The notes: generated by a model not told the origin, from the sequence alone. Counted from the stretch's first letter, positions 24,908-34,639 are shown. The stretch: 64,000 bases of DNA from JBBRBB01 sp038206235 (GCA_038206235.1 JBBRBB010000007.1:1-64000), one strand, 5' to 3'. Numbers and translations: made by a program.

Positions 24908-25219
24908 GGGATTTGTAATCTCTTCAAAAATATTTTTTTTTTGATACCAGCTTCAGTTTTTCATAGCATCTTCGTTGCGTCGCAAGCACTTTATCGTTCG
25001 GTTATCATGGCATCTTCAGTCTGCGGATTTTATTACCATGTTTTTTCCATTGTCCCAAAAGTCCCAAATGTCCCTTCTAACCGGCGCCATCTGACTCCGA
25101 AGAAGCAACCTCTCATAAAAGCTCTCAATATTTCTAACGAAATGTCTGCAACAAATTTTCAACCACCACCAAACTCCATATATTTACAGTTGATTTCTCT
25201 CACTTAAAAATCTTTTCTC
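24908..25219. other. Intergenic region with decayed repeats
   Basis: No gene seen. The word GCATCTTC occurs twice (about 24967 and 25011), around TTGCGTCGCAAGCAC, which holds a small TTGCG/CGCAA palindrome. At 25046-25075 GTCCCAAAAGTCCCAAATGT repeats a 10-base word. It likely includes the promoter of the next gene. Confidence 0.45.
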
Positions 25220-26493
25220 ATGAAAAAAAATATACTATTTGCATCTGCAGCTTTTACAGTTTCGCTTTGCTTAGTAACTACATTATTATTTGCACAAGCG
25301 CCTTTACCAAAGCAGTGGGATAAAAGATTTGGAGGGAATGATTATGATGAACTTTATTCTTGTCAGCAAACAACCGATGGGGGCTATATTTTAGGAGGGT
25401 ACTCAGGTTCACATGTTGGCGGGGATAAAACAGAAGGTAGCCGGGGATATAATGACTATTGGATAGTAAAGATTGATGCCAATGGAATAAAACAATGGGA
25501 TAAGCGTTTTGGGGGAACTTTTTATGATGAACTTCAGTCTCTTCAGCAAACAACCGATGGCGGCTATATTTTAGGAGGCACTTCCCGTTCGGGTATTGGC
25601 GGTGATAAAACAGAAGATAGCCGGGGTTATAATGATTATTGGGTGGTAAAAATTGATACTAATGGAATAAAACAATGGGATAAATGCTTTGGAGGCAGTG
25701 GGGATGATCAACTATATGCCGTTCAGCAAACCAGTGATGGCGGATACATTTTAGGAGGTTCTTCTACTTCCGGCATTAGTGGCGACAAGACAGAAGACAA
25801 CTGGGGATTTGAAGATTACTGGATAGTAAAAATTGATGATAATGGCATAAAACAATGGGATAAACGGTTTGGAGGAACTAATATAGATTATTTCCGGTGT
25901 CTTCAAAAAACAAAGGATGGCAACTATATTTTAGGAGGGTCTTCTGCGTCTGATGTGAATGGCGATAAAACTGTGCCACTTTGGGGAGGCTTTGACTATT
26001 GGATTATAAAAATTGATGCCAACGGTTTTAAAATATGGGATAAGGATTATGGAGCAGGTGATGGTGAAACCTTACTTCAAGTCCCGGTGTACAATTTCAA
26101 TGGCTCAAAGAAGGTGTAAAAATTCCCGGTGCAACAAAAAGAACATATACAGCAACAGAGCCCGGAAGATATAGAGTGGCAGTGGGAACTACAAGAGAAT
26201 GCGGCCAGCTTTCAAATCAAATAAATGTTATTACTTCCTGTAACAAAGTTTCATCACAAAAAATATTTATCTCTCCCAATCCAGTTCAAAACATCATTCA
26301 CATCACCAGTCTTTCTTCAGTTGAGAGTTATGAATTAAGAGTTATGAACGAAACCGGAAACGTGTTGCAGCAAATATTAATCAACAATTCTTCTTCCTTC
26401 AACATAAATGTAAGCGCATTAAAAGCAGGTGTGTATTATTTGAATGTGCAAACGAAAGAGAAGAAAGAGACGATGAGGTTTGTGAAGGAGTAA
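25220..26493 (+). pseudogene. Frameshifted T9SS-secreted repeat protein
   Basis: The first frame (25220-26119) has a signal peptide and four copies of a ~60-residue unit: KQWDKRFGG, then QQTTDGGYILGG, GGDKTE and DYWIVKIDANGI. The DNA repeat has a 180-base period. The unit occurs in large Bacteroidota surface proteins with many more copies. After GDGETLLQ the frame is lost near 26070. In the next frame the sequence goes on as SSPGVQFQWLKEGVKIPGAT (an Ig-like segment) and ends with a type A sorting domain (ISPNPVQNIIHITSL to MRFVKE). So the repeat array was cut and joined to the C-terminus out of frame. The product would be secreted to the periplasm without its sorting signal. Confidence 0.75.
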
Positions 26494-26496
26494 CCG

Positions 26497-26565
26497 GACG
26501 TCATTGCGAAAAATTTCTCACAGCTTTTGTGCGCCGGCAATTTTGAAGCAATCTTATAATTCAAA
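26497..26565. repeat. Decayed dispersed repeat (GTCATTGCGA ... GAAGCAATCTT)
   Basis: The sequence begins ACGTCATTGCGA and ends TTGAAGCAATCTTA, with a GC-richer middle. This matches the ends of a widespread bacterial palindromic repeat (GTCATTGCGAG ... GAAGCAATC) with a diverged core. Recognition is by pattern only. Confidence 0.5.
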
Positions 26566-26781
26566 AAACATTGTATAACTTTAAAACCATTTCACACACA
26601 CAAAAACATTCTATCTCCGGCTTATACAACCTTCAAATAATTAATAACAGCGAAGCAAACTCGGCAAAGTTTATAGTAGAAAAATAAGTCCTCTTTTCTG
26701 GCGCAAGGTATTGTCTGTAAAACCAAATAAATATCTATCAACTGAAAATTGGTAATTTTACAATAGAAATAAACCTGTTAT

Positions 26782-27042
26782 ATGGCTTACAATGTAAAAG
26801 AATTATTAGTTCTGCCTGCCGAAGAAAAAATTATGCTGGCAGATTTGCTTTATACAAGTGTAAATGAAGAATTAGAAGAAAATAAAAATGGCACAGAATG
26901 GTGGAGGGATGAAGAATTCGTAGAGCAACTAAATAAAGAATATGATAACTGGAAGAATGGAAAAGCAAAGGGATTTACTATTGATGAAGTAAAGGCTTCT
27001 ATCGAAGAGCAGAGAGCAAAACGAAAAGCAAATGAGTTATAA
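26782..27042 (+). CDS. Antitoxin, addiction-module component family
   Basis: This 86-residue protein (NVKELLVLPAEEKIMLADLL at the start, then EWWRDEEFVEQLNKEYDNWK and FTIDEVKASIEEQRAKRK) fits the family of putative addiction-module antitoxins (TIGR02574-like), small acidic helical proteins encoded before a RelE/ParE-type toxin. The toxin reading frame starts inside the last codons of this gene, as usual for such pairs. The antitoxin is intact while its partner is frameshifted. Confidence 0.85.
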   Translation: MAYNVKELLVLPAEEKIMLADLLYTSVNEELEENKNGTEWWRDEEFVEQLNKEYDNWKNGKAKGFTIDEVKASIEEQRAKRKANEL

Positions 27043-27326
27043 ACATCCTGCTCCCAAGGGCAAGTAAAGAATTAATCGAGTCATGGATTTGGTATCAGGA
27101 TAAACAATCTGGTTTAGGGGATCGTTTTGAAAATGAAGTGTACAAACGTATTGAGGAAATATTACAACATCCTGAAAGATATCCAGAACGAAAGAAACCT
27201 TTTCGTGAAATAAAAATTAACACATTTCCTTACCTGATCATTTATCGCATAGAAAAACAAGAAAAATTTATAATCATATCCCCCATATTTCATACCAGCA
27301 GAAATCCTAAACTAAAATACAGATAA
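27032..27326 (+). pseudogene. RelE/ParE-type toxin, frameshifted after the start
   Basis: ATG 27032 overlaps the antitoxin end. Read straight it gives MSYKHPAPKGK and a stop. With one base less in the A-run at 27040-27044 it reads MSYNILLPRASKELIESWIW, then GLGDRFENEVYKRIEEILQH, PFREIKINTFPYLIIYRIEK and SPIFHTSRNP, a complete RelE/ParE-superfamily toxin of about 97 residues. So a single extra base inactivates it. A GTG at 27138 could start a shorter product, but that would lack the first helix. Confidence 0.8.
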
Positions 27327-27487
27327 AAATCAAGCTGAGTGCTAAACCCTTCCATCTGGCGCAACTATGCATTCAGGCTATATGCCTTCGCATACTTGTG
27401 CCCTTAGAATCACTACCAAATCCAAAATTTCATCAGAAAAACCCAAACCCTCGCTGGACAAACCCAAACTCCCGCTAGTAATTGAAA

Positions 27488-27516
27488 AACCTGTCAGGTT
27501 CTGAACCTGACAGGTT
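27488..27516. repeat. Perfect 14-bp palindrome (AACCTGTCAGGTTC)
   Basis: AACCTGTCAGGTTC, one T, then GAACCTGACAGGTT. Same design as the 16-bp palindrome at 46786-46818. On the minus strand it follows the amylase gene and is followed by TTTTC, so it may act as its terminator. Confidence 0.8.
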
Positions 27517-27553
27517 AGTTCGTTTGATGGGGAATGATGCTTTAAGGTAAATA

Positions 27554-29428
27554 TCATTTCACCAGCTCCAGCACATAGCTCTCGTGTGCAGGTACCCGGA
27601 ATTTATTTTTACTGTTGAATGTTTTATGGGTTTCTATATATCTTGCCGAGCCAAAGCCTGCAGTTCTTTCAGTAAAACGTAACATATCAATCTGCTTCTC
27701 TTCATCCGCAGTATTTATAATGCACATAATAGTTTGCTGAGCATTGTAGCGGAAATAAACATACACGCCATCCTGCGGCACATACTGCATAAACTTCCCG
27801 GTTTTAATTGCAGAAGATTTTTTGCGAAAGTTTGCAAGCGTGCTCACAAAATTGAATGCCTCATTTTCTTTTTCTGTGCGGCCCGATGTTTCAAATTTAT
27901 TTTCTTTATCTCCTGTAAAACCGCCGGGAAAATCTTTGCGTACTTCCGCATCAGTGGGGTCCATAAAATTCTTCATCAATATTTCTGTGCCATAATATAA
28001 TTGAGGAATGCCCCGCTGTGTAAGCAATAATGTAATGCCTTGTTTATACTTATTAAAATCTTCGTCCACTACAGAATAAAAACGATTCTGGTCATGGTTG
28101 TCAAGAAATATTTCGTTGCGCATGGGGTCTTGGTACAATATATCCTGTACGAGTGTATTGTATAGTCTCATGATGCCATTGCTCCATCCAAACTTTTCAT
28201 TCAAACCTGCTAATACACTTCCCCACCATTGATAATCTGTAACGCCCTGTAAATTACTTTTCCATTGCACATTCAAATTATTTTGCATGTAGTATGCCTG
28301 CTCTGTTACAGATTGCATAGTTGTTTCGCCGAATATAGAAATGTGCGGATATTCTGTATAGAGCGCCTCGTTTACATCATTTAAAAAATCACGGTCGCTG
28401 TAGAAATAGGTATCCACACGCCATCCATCAATTCCAAATTCTTCTACCGTCCATATTGCATGTTGAATAAGAAATTTTTGCATGAAAGGATTTCGCTGAT
28501 TTACATCAGGCAAAAAAGGAGTAAACCATCCGCTTACTGAATGTTCATAATCATACTTTGATGCGTAAGCATCAATCAGGGGTTGATCTCTATAGCTGCT
28601 ATTCGTATATTCAGGCCATTCATTGAACCAGTCTTTTCCGGGAGGGTCAAGAAATAAAAAATGTTTATTCCCTGCATGATTATACACCGCATCCTGAATA
28701 ATTTTTAAACCCTTTGCATGTGCAGCATTAATCATTTCTTTATACCCCTCATTGCCACCAAAGCGTTTATCAATTTTGTATTGGTCTGTAAAATGATAGC
28801 CATGATACGAACTGCGCTTCGTCCCATTCTCATCGGATAGTGATGTGTTGTTTTCAATAACAGGAGTAAGCCATAGTGCCGTTGCGCCAAGGTTGTTGAA
28901 ATAATCCAAATGATTAATGACGCCCTGCAAATCGCCACCGTGGCGCAGAAAAGGATTGTTACGATTGCTGCTGGTATCATTCATATCAGGAAATTTATCA
29001 TTGCTTTCATCACCATTGCTGAAACGGTCGGGCATTATAAGATAAATAAAGTCTGATGAAGTAACCCCCTGTGCATAAGACACACCATTGCCATTACGTC
29101 TTGCTTTTAATTCCCACGAAATGGTTTGAATTTTTTTTCCTTTTTCTAAAAATTGAATGTATACAGTGCCGGGATTTGCGGTAGGCAGAATAATTATATC
29201 AAGAGCGATATATCTTTTGTTTTCAAGCTCATTCTTCTTTATTAACTGAATACCGGGATAATTTAGACGAATCTGTTTTTGGCTGATAGGCACATCATCA
29301 CTCCTGATTAAGAGCTGAATTTTATTCATCTTCATACTTACCCACCAGTTAGTTGGATAAATATGAATATCTGCAAAGGATATTTTTGTAAGCGTAAGAA
29401 ATAAAAGTGCAGTGATAATTTTTTTCAT
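27554..29428 (-). CDS. GH13 alpha-amylase family enzyme (neopullulanase/cyclomaltodextrinase-like), secreted
   Basis: The precursor has a signal peptide (IITALLFLTLTKISFADI), an N-terminal beta-sandwich domain (to about residue 120) typical of cyclomaltodextrinases, a (beta/alpha)8 barrel and a C-terminal beta domain. The catalytic set is visible: nucleophile D339 in DGWRVD, acid/base E368 in FGETT and D446 in LDNHDQNRF. QDAVYNHAG gives the first conserved region. It likely acts in the periplasm or on the surface on maltodextrins. A transporter of the SLC45 type lies 0.9 kb upstream on the same strand, consistent with a maltose/maltodextrin locus. Confidence 0.93.
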   Translation of the reverse strand: MKKIITALLFLTLTKISFADIHIYPTNWWVSMKMNKIQLLIRSDDVPISQKQIRLNYPGIQLIKKNELENKRYIALDIIILPTANPGTVYIQFLEKGKKIQTISWELKARRNGNGVSYAQGVTSSDFIYLIMPDRFSNGDESNDKFPDMNDTSSNRNNPFLRHGGDLQGVINHLDYFNNLGATALWLTPVIENNTSLSDENGTKRSSYHGYHFTDQYKIDKRFGGNEGYKEMINAAHAKGLKIIQDAVYNHAGNKHFLFLDPPGKDWFNEWPEYTNSSYRDQPLIDAYASKYDYEHSVSGWFTPFLPDVNQRNPFMQKFLIQHAIWTVEEFGIDGWRVDTYFYSDRDFLNDVNEALYTEYPHISIFGETTMQSVTEQAYYMQNNLNVQWKSNLQGVTDYQWWGSVLAGLNEKFGWSNGIMRLYNTLVQDILYQDPMRNEIFLDNHDQNRFYSVVDEDFNKYKQGITLLLTQRGIPQLYYGTEILMKNFMDPTDAEVRKDFPGGFTGDKENKFETSGRTEKENEAFNFVSTLANFRKKSSAIKTGKFMQYVPQDGVYVYFRYNAQQTIMCIINTADEEKQIDMLRFTERTAGFGSARYIETHKTFNSKNKFRVPAHESYVLELVK

Positions 29429-29551
29429 AGAGACTTCATTTATTTTCTAATGGCTTTACATTTTTTTTGATTTACTTAATCCTGATAAGTCAATAAGGTG
29501 ATGAGTATCGTGTTCTTTTTTTTTACTAAGCCCATTAGCTGAAGGCGATAA

Positions 29552-29610
29552 AACCTAATTACCTTATCACCCTATTACCTAATTACCTAATTACCTTATT
29601 ACCTTATTCA
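29552..29610. repeat. Satellite of period ~8-10 (CCTAATTA words)
   Basis: AACCTAATTACCTTATCACC, then CTATTACCTAATTACCTAAT, TACCTTATTACC: short words repeated with small changes between the amylase and the lipoprotein gene. Confidence 0.8.
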
Positions 29611-29620
29611 TACTTCGGGC

Positions 29621-30241
29621 TTATTTCAAACTTTTTAGCTTGTCAAGATCAAGCGCATCAGCAAAAGATTTTAAATTATCGAGACCGGTGTTATCACCCA
29701 TCAGGCTAACCCAGAAACGTTCTCCGGTTAAAAAACTTTCTGTATAGCTATTACTGCCTTTGTTGTAAACCTCAATTGCTTTTGTTCCCATATATTTTAC
29801 GGTTTTTTCATATCCATTTTCATCTTCTCTTTCCATATTCAATGCAGCGAGATAGCTCATGCCATAAAATGCAGAGCCGGCTTCACCGGCACAATCATAA
29901 ATCATAACCTGGTAGCGGGTGGTATCATCTTTTTTATATTCGGCAGTGCCCATTGCATAGCCAGTCATATTATTTACGCTGAATGATGAGCGCTTCATCC
30001 CCATTACTTCTTCAGGGAAAAAAGATTTGAGGGCATCATTGCTGATGGTTGGAATTTTTTTCAACTCCTCAATTCTTTTTTGCGCTTCATCCTGTGGGTT
30101 TGCAGAAGAAGAAGATGATGAGGATGATGAGTTATCACTACTTGTGGTAGTGGATGTTTCCTCCTTTTTTTCTTTAGAAGAATCGCTGTTGCAGGCAAAT
30201 AGAGAAAAAAGGATAAATGCACAGAAGAAATTTTTTTTCAT
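29621..30241 (-). CDS. Lipoprotein of unknown function with poly-Ser linker
   Basis: This 206-residue protein has a lipoprotein signal (FFCAFILFSLFACNSD), an acidic/Ser/Thr linker with nine Ser in a row, and a globular domain from about residue 55 (IPTISNDALKSFFPEEVMGM). The domain shows MIYDCAGEAGSAFYGMSYLA and AIEVYNKGSNSYTESFLTGE. I recognise no named family, although similar lipoproteins seem common in Chitinophagaceae. It lies between the GH13 gene and the transporter on the same strand, with gaps too long to prove cotranscription. Confidence 0.8.
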   Translation of the reverse strand: MKKNFFCAFILFSLFACNSDSSKEKKEETSTTTSSDNSSSSSSSSSANPQDEAQKRIEELKKIPTISNDALKSFFPEEVMGMKRSSFSVNNMTGYAMGTAEYKKDDTTRYQVMIYDCAGEAGSAFYGMSYLAALNMEREDENGYEKTVKYMGTKAIEVYNKGSNSYTESFLTGERFWVSLMGDNTGLDNLKSFADALDLDKLKSLK

Positions 30242-30295
30242 AATAAAAGTTTTAGGATAAATAATTATTGAAACAAAATATTTACATAATCGAAT

Positions 30296-31684
30296 TTATG
30301 CTTTTACTGAAACTGGTTTTTTAATTGTAAGCGATGCGGGATCATATACAAAGAAAACGCTTAGTGCAGCGCATAACATAGATGCACCTGCTAAAACAAT
30401 TGCATATACGGGCTGATTATTATAAACATATTTTACCATTGGCCCTCCGATAATACCATTTATTATTTGCGGAATAGTAATGAAAAAATTGAATATCCCC
30501 ATATAAATACCCATTTTGCCCGAAGGGATAGAGCTTGATAGAATCACATAAGGCATAGCCAGAATACTTGCCCATGCTATTCCTACACATGTCATTGAAA
30601 AGATGAGGAATTCTTTGTTGGGCGCAAAATAAATTGATATCAATCCAATTCCACCAATAATAAGACTGATTGCGTGCGTTTGTTTTCTGCCTATTTTAGC
30701 GGCAATTGAAGGAAGCAATAATGCATATATAGCTGAAACAAAATTATACACACCAAAGATTACTCCCGTCCAGTCCTGAGCTTCATGATACATCTTTGAG
30801 CTTTTATCTTCAACTGGCAAACCCAGTACATGTGTGGCGATAGTATCTGTTGTAAATACCCACATCCCAAATAAAGCAAACCAGCTAAAGAATTGCACCA
30901 ATCCAAGCTGCTTCATGGTTTTAGGCATTTTGCCCAGATCAGTAAATATGGAGGATAAACCTTTATGATAATCTTCATTCTTTCCATGATATTTTTCATA
31001 TTCTGCAGGAGAATATTCTTTTGTTTTAATAACAGTCCAGAGAATAGAAGTAATAAATACTCCTGCACCAATATAAAATGCAAACTTTGTATTTGCTGCC
31101 ACAATACCTGCAGGCGCTTCGTTTGATACATGAAACCAATGAGTAAGAATGTATGGCAGCCATGAACCTATCACTGCACCTACGCCGATTAAAAAAGTTT
31201 GCATAGAAAAACCAAGTGTTCTTTGTGCATCAGGCAAATTGTCTGCAACCAAAGCCCGGAATGGTTCCATTGCAAGATTGAAACATGCGTCCATAATAGC
31301 GAGAAAGCCGGCAGCAATAAAAAGAATAGGTCCGAAAGCGCTGAATAAATTTGCATTCGGCATTAATATTAAAGCGCTTGATGAAAGTATAGCGCCTGCT
31401 AAAAAATAGGGTCTTCTTCTGCCAAGCCTGTTCCATGTGCGGTCACTATAATACCCCACTATTGGCTGAACTATAATTCCTACAAAGGGAGCAACAAGCC
31501 AAAACCAGGAAAGCTTATCTACATCTGCGCCATAGTTGCGCAAGATGCCGCTTGCATTACTGCTTTGCAGCGCAAATCCAAATTGAATTCCAAGAAAGCC
31601 GAAGCTCATATTAAATATCTGCGCAAAGTTTAGTCGTGGTTTAGAAGTAGCGGTTATTGTGCTTGCTGAAACTGATGATGACAT
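30296..31684 (-). CDS. MFS transporter, SLC45/sucrose-maltose symporter type
   Basis: The protein has 12 predicted membrane helices. FGFLGIQFGFALQSSNASGI and WFWLVAPFVGIIVQPIVGYY, followed by SDRTWNRLGRRRPYFLAGA, are the first-half signatures of SLC45/GPH-like sugar:H+ symporters (plant SUT and bacterial maltose carriers). The RRR(P)YF motif is the usual loop 2-3 motif. ATG 31684 (MSSSVSAS) is chosen rather than 31705. Near a secreted GH13 enzyme the likely cargo is maltose or a related disaccharide; this is inference from context. Confidence 0.88.
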   Translation of the reverse strand: MSSSVSASTITATSKPRLNFAQIFNMSFGFLGIQFGFALQSSNASGILRNYGADVDKLSWFWLVAPFVGIIVQPIVGYYSDRTWNRLGRRRPYFLAGAILSSSALILMPNANLFSAFGPILFIAAGFLAIMDACFNLAMEPFRALVADNLPDAQRTLGFSMQTFLIGVGAVIGSWLPYILTHWFHVSNEAPAGIVAANTKFAFYIGAGVFITSILWTVIKTKEYSPAEYEKYHGKNEDYHKGLSSIFTDLGKMPKTMKQLGLVQFFSWFALFGMWVFTTDTIATHVLGLPVEDKSSKMYHEAQDWTGVIFGVYNFVSAIYALLLPSIAAKIGRKQTHAISLIIGGIGLISIYFAPNKEFLIFSMTCVGIAWASILAMPYVILSSSIPSGKMGIYMGIFNFFITIPQIINGIIGGPMVKYVYNNQPVYAIVLAGASMLCAALSVFFVYDPASLTIKKPVSVKA

Positions 31685-31891
31685 AGCAGTTCGTTTACAA
31701 AACAAATATGTGCAAAAAATGCCGAAGCGTAAATTTTATTTTATTCATCGGGCAATAAGAGATAATTGAAAAGCTAAACGTTAAAAAAATCTCTGCAAAT
31801 TTGAAACACGTGATTTATCTTTTTCAGGAAAGTATATTAAAGAAAAAAAGTATTTATTTTGCTTAACTTTTTTTTTGAAAAGAATACATGT

Positions 31892-33115
31892 ATGATTAAG
31901 AAGTCGCCGTTCCCTTTTTTTATTCTCTTGGTTTTAATTTGCAATAGTGCGTGTAAAAAAAATCCTTCCGCGGAGCATCTTCCACCGCCACCGCCTCCCC
32001 CTCCTGCATATAATAATCCATTTGGCATTTTGGTTAGTGCATCGAATGGAACTGATAGCCTCAAACAACATCTTCTTACACCCAAAGACGCAGCCAGCCT
32101 TGCACGCGACCTTGGTGTGGCTTATGCTCGGGTAGCTGTAAGTAATACAGCATGGGGCGAAACTGATACAAAACAGGCTTTTCTTGATGAATACAATGCT
32201 TATACTAAAGGCAGTCCCTCGATAAAAGTTTTGCTAAATGTAAATTGGGGTAAGCATGCAACGGGTGCGCAAGCTTATCCGGGAGCTACACCTGATTACA
32301 AGGCATTCATAAAAGACCTTTTAGATACTCTTACCTCACTCGGTTATGTGCCGCCTGCTGTAATAGTGGTAGAAAATGAAGAAAATAATAAACAGTTTCA
32401 TGTGCTTGAAACGCAGACAGACCAGGATAATTATATTGCTATGTTGAAATTCGACATTGAAGAATGTCATAAAAGAAATTTAAAGGTTACTAATGGGGGG
32501 CTTACAGATATGGGGGTAGTTTTGGTAGTGCGGGATTATTTTTTAAACGTCCTTCACGATACTGCAAGAGCTACTGCATTTGCAGATAGTACCTTTCCCC
32601 CAAAAATGCAGAGAGATGTGGACAATGATTTTTATACCAGCAAATTAGTAATATCAAGGTACTTTATGAATGCTTATGCACCCTTAAACCTGGATTACAT
32701 AAACATACATTGGTACGAACCAATTAAGCTGGCATTTTGGTATGATGCTGACCGTGCTAAGTATGTTGATACTGCCCACATAACCCCCGGAAGCTTAGCT
32801 GAAGTGCTTGCATTTTTCAGAGACCCTGCTACTGAAGGCGGCAAACAACTGATGGCTAATGAGGTGGGGCAGGTAACCCCCGCTAATGAACTTCCAATGG
32901 AACTAACCTGTGCCCTGCAGGGTTTACCCTATGTTATTTGGTACAGCGGAGACAGAAATGTAAATCAAAGTATAAGACCCTATTTGCAGTATGCCCTGCA
33001 CAATACTTATACAACAGGACAATTCTCCTTCACTATACGCTCAACGGGTAATATTTTTAGGGATAACATTGCAAACATCATTGCAAATCCGTTTACATTT
33101 TGCCCCCCAATGTAA
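31892..33115 (+). CDS. Lipoprotein with glycoside-hydrolase-like barrel, copy 1
   Basis: From ATG 31892 the protein has a lipoprotein signal (FILLVLICNSACKKNPS), a run of eight prolines and then a ~370-residue domain. Features resemble clan GH-A (TIM barrel) enzymes: strand-like segments VAYARVAVS, IKVLLNVNWG, PAVIVVENEENN, LDYINIHWYEP and LMANEVGQVTP; the Glu of VENEENN and of NEVGQ are candidate acid/base and nucleophile. I cannot place it in a numbered GH family. A paralog follows at once (33372). The in-frame TTG at 31859 is not needed. Sugar context from the GH13 enzyme and transporter nearby. Confidence 0.75.
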   Translation: MIKKSPFPFFILLVLICNSACKKNPSAEHLPPPPPPPPAYNNPFGILVSASNGTDSLKQHLLTPKDAASLARDLGVAYARVAVSNTAWGETDTKQAFLDEYNAYTKGSPSIKVLLNVNWGKHATGAQAYPGATPDYKAFIKDLLDTLTSLGYVPPAVIVVENEENNKQFHVLETQTDQDNYIAMLKFDIEECHKRNLKVTNGGLTDMGVVLVVRDYFLNVLHDTARATAFADSTFPPKMQRDVDNDFYTSKLVISRYFMNAYAPLNLDYINIHWYEPIKLAFWYDADRAKYVDTAHITPGSLAEVLAFFRDPATEGGKQLMANEVGQVTPANELPMELTCALQGLPYVIWYSGDRNVNQSIRPYLQYALHNTYTTGQFSFTIRSTGNIFRDNIANIIANPFTFCPPM

Positions 33116-33371
33116 ATTATGAAGCAAAAAAATTTGTTGACAGAAAATCCACGTGCCAGAAATAACGTTTTTCACAGAAATAAAATTTTCACCATTTTTA
33201 TTAATTACTTGTTGGTTCTAACTTTTTTTTTTAATATTACACCCAATTTAATCCTGCTCGAAAAGGAGTAGCAAAGAAAACAATTTCCAATTAGTAATGA
33301 CTGTGCCATGCAATTGGAAATACAGAGGTTTACAGTATAAAAAAAGTAATTAATTTCTTAAAAATCAATCT

Positions 33372-34625
33372 ATGAATGCAAAATCACTACTCATCCGTTT
33401 TAGTATTGCAATTGTAATCTGCAATATTTCCTGCACCAAAAATCCTTCTGCCAGAGAACCGGAAAATTCTTCCTCTAATTTCGCTAAGGCAGCAACTTAT
33501 CAAAATCCTTTTGGCGTATTGGTAAGTGAAACATACGGCGACCCGGACGGGAAACGACATTTTCTTTCACATCAAAATGAAGCCAGTCTTGCACACGACC
33601 TTGGAGTTGCCTACGCCAGAATTGCCGTTAGCAATTTAAAATGGGCTAATGCCAATTCAAGAGCTAATTTTCTTGATGAATATAAGGCATTTACTAATAG
33701 CACACCATCTATCCACATTTTGCTAAATGTAAACTGGGGTGAACATTCCGCTGGACCTCAATTATTTCCCGGGGCAACACCAGCGTACCAGGCTTTCATT
33801 AAAGATCTTACTGATACACTTACCTCACCAGGTTATATTCCGCCTGCTGTAATGGTAATTGAAAATGAAGAAAATAATCCGCAGTTTCATGTTCTTAATA
33901 GTGTAGCAGACCAGGCAAAATATGTGGATATGCTAAGCTTTGCTATTCAGGAATGCCATTCAAAAAATCTAAAGGTTACCAATGGAGGGCTTACACACCT
34001 TGGAGTCAATTTAAAAGTACATGATTATTTTTTAAACAACCTGCGCGATACTGCAAGAGCTGATACATTTGCACATGCTGTATTTCCTGATGACATAATT
34101 TCCATGTTGTATAATGCTTTTTTCACAAAAAAAAGAAGCATATCTCTTTACTATTTTGCTGCTTATGCTCAATTAAATCTTGACTATGTAAACATGCACT
34201 GGTACGAGCCTGTAAAGCTGGCCTATTGGTTTGACACTGTACGTGCCGTAGGTATAGATACCAATCACATCTCTCCAGGAGCTTTAGTAGAAGTGAAGAA
34301 TTTTTTTAGAGACCCGAATGCTGTGGGCGGTCATCAACTTATCATTAATGAATTAGGACAAATAAATCCGGCTACAGAGCTTCCGCAAGAATCTACCTGT
34401 AACGTACAAGACCTTCCTTATGTAATTTATTATAGTGGAGACAGGGACCAATACAGAGGCATAAGACCGTACAGACAATATGCCTTGCATAATACTTATA
34501 CAACAGGAAATCCTCCTTATACACTTCGGGCTACCGGCATTGCTTTCCGCAATAATATAGCAAACATAATTGCAAACCCTTATGTATTCTGCATCCCACT
34601 GGCGCCTGATAATATACCACGATAA
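33372..34625 (+). CDS. Lipoprotein with glycoside-hydrolase-like barrel, copy 2
   Basis: This 417-residue protein is clearly a tandem paralog of the previous one. It shares LARDLGVAYAR-like (LAHDLGVAYARIAVSNLKWA), HILLNVNWGEHSAGPQLFPG, PPAVMVIENEENNPQFHVLN, VNMHWYEPVKLAYW and IINELGQINPATELP. The signal ends in NISCTKNPS. The proline run of copy 1 is replaced by a Ser/Asn linker. Both candidate Glu are kept (IENEENN and NELGQ). A strong terminator follows. Two diverged copies with a 256-base gap suggest an old duplication and possibly different substrates. Confidence 0.75.
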   Translation: MNAKSLLIRFSIAIVICNISCTKNPSAREPENSSSNFAKAATYQNPFGVLVSETYGDPDGKRHFLSHQNEASLAHDLGVAYARIAVSNLKWANANSRANFLDEYKAFTNSTPSIHILLNVNWGEHSAGPQLFPGATPAYQAFIKDLTDTLTSPGYIPPAVMVIENEENNPQFHVLNSVADQAKYVDMLSFAIQECHSKNLKVTNGGLTHLGVNLKVHDYFLNNLRDTARADTFAHAVFPDDIISMLYNAFFTKKRSISLYYFAAYAQLNLDYVNMHWYEPVKLAYWFDTVRAVGIDTNHISPGALVEVKNFFRDPNAVGGHQLIINELGQINPATELPQESTCNVQDLPYVIYYSGDRDQYRGIRPYRQYALHNTYTTGNPPYTLRATGIAFRNNIANIIANPYVFCIPLAPDNIPR

Positions 34626-34639
34626 GTAAGCTTAATTGT

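Noticed and set aside
25220..27326. Programmed frameshifting as explanation for the broken T9SS and toxin genes
   Set aside because: No slippery heptamer with a following pseudoknot was found at the T9SS site; decay or sequence error is simpler. Recoding remains open only for the A-run at 27040.
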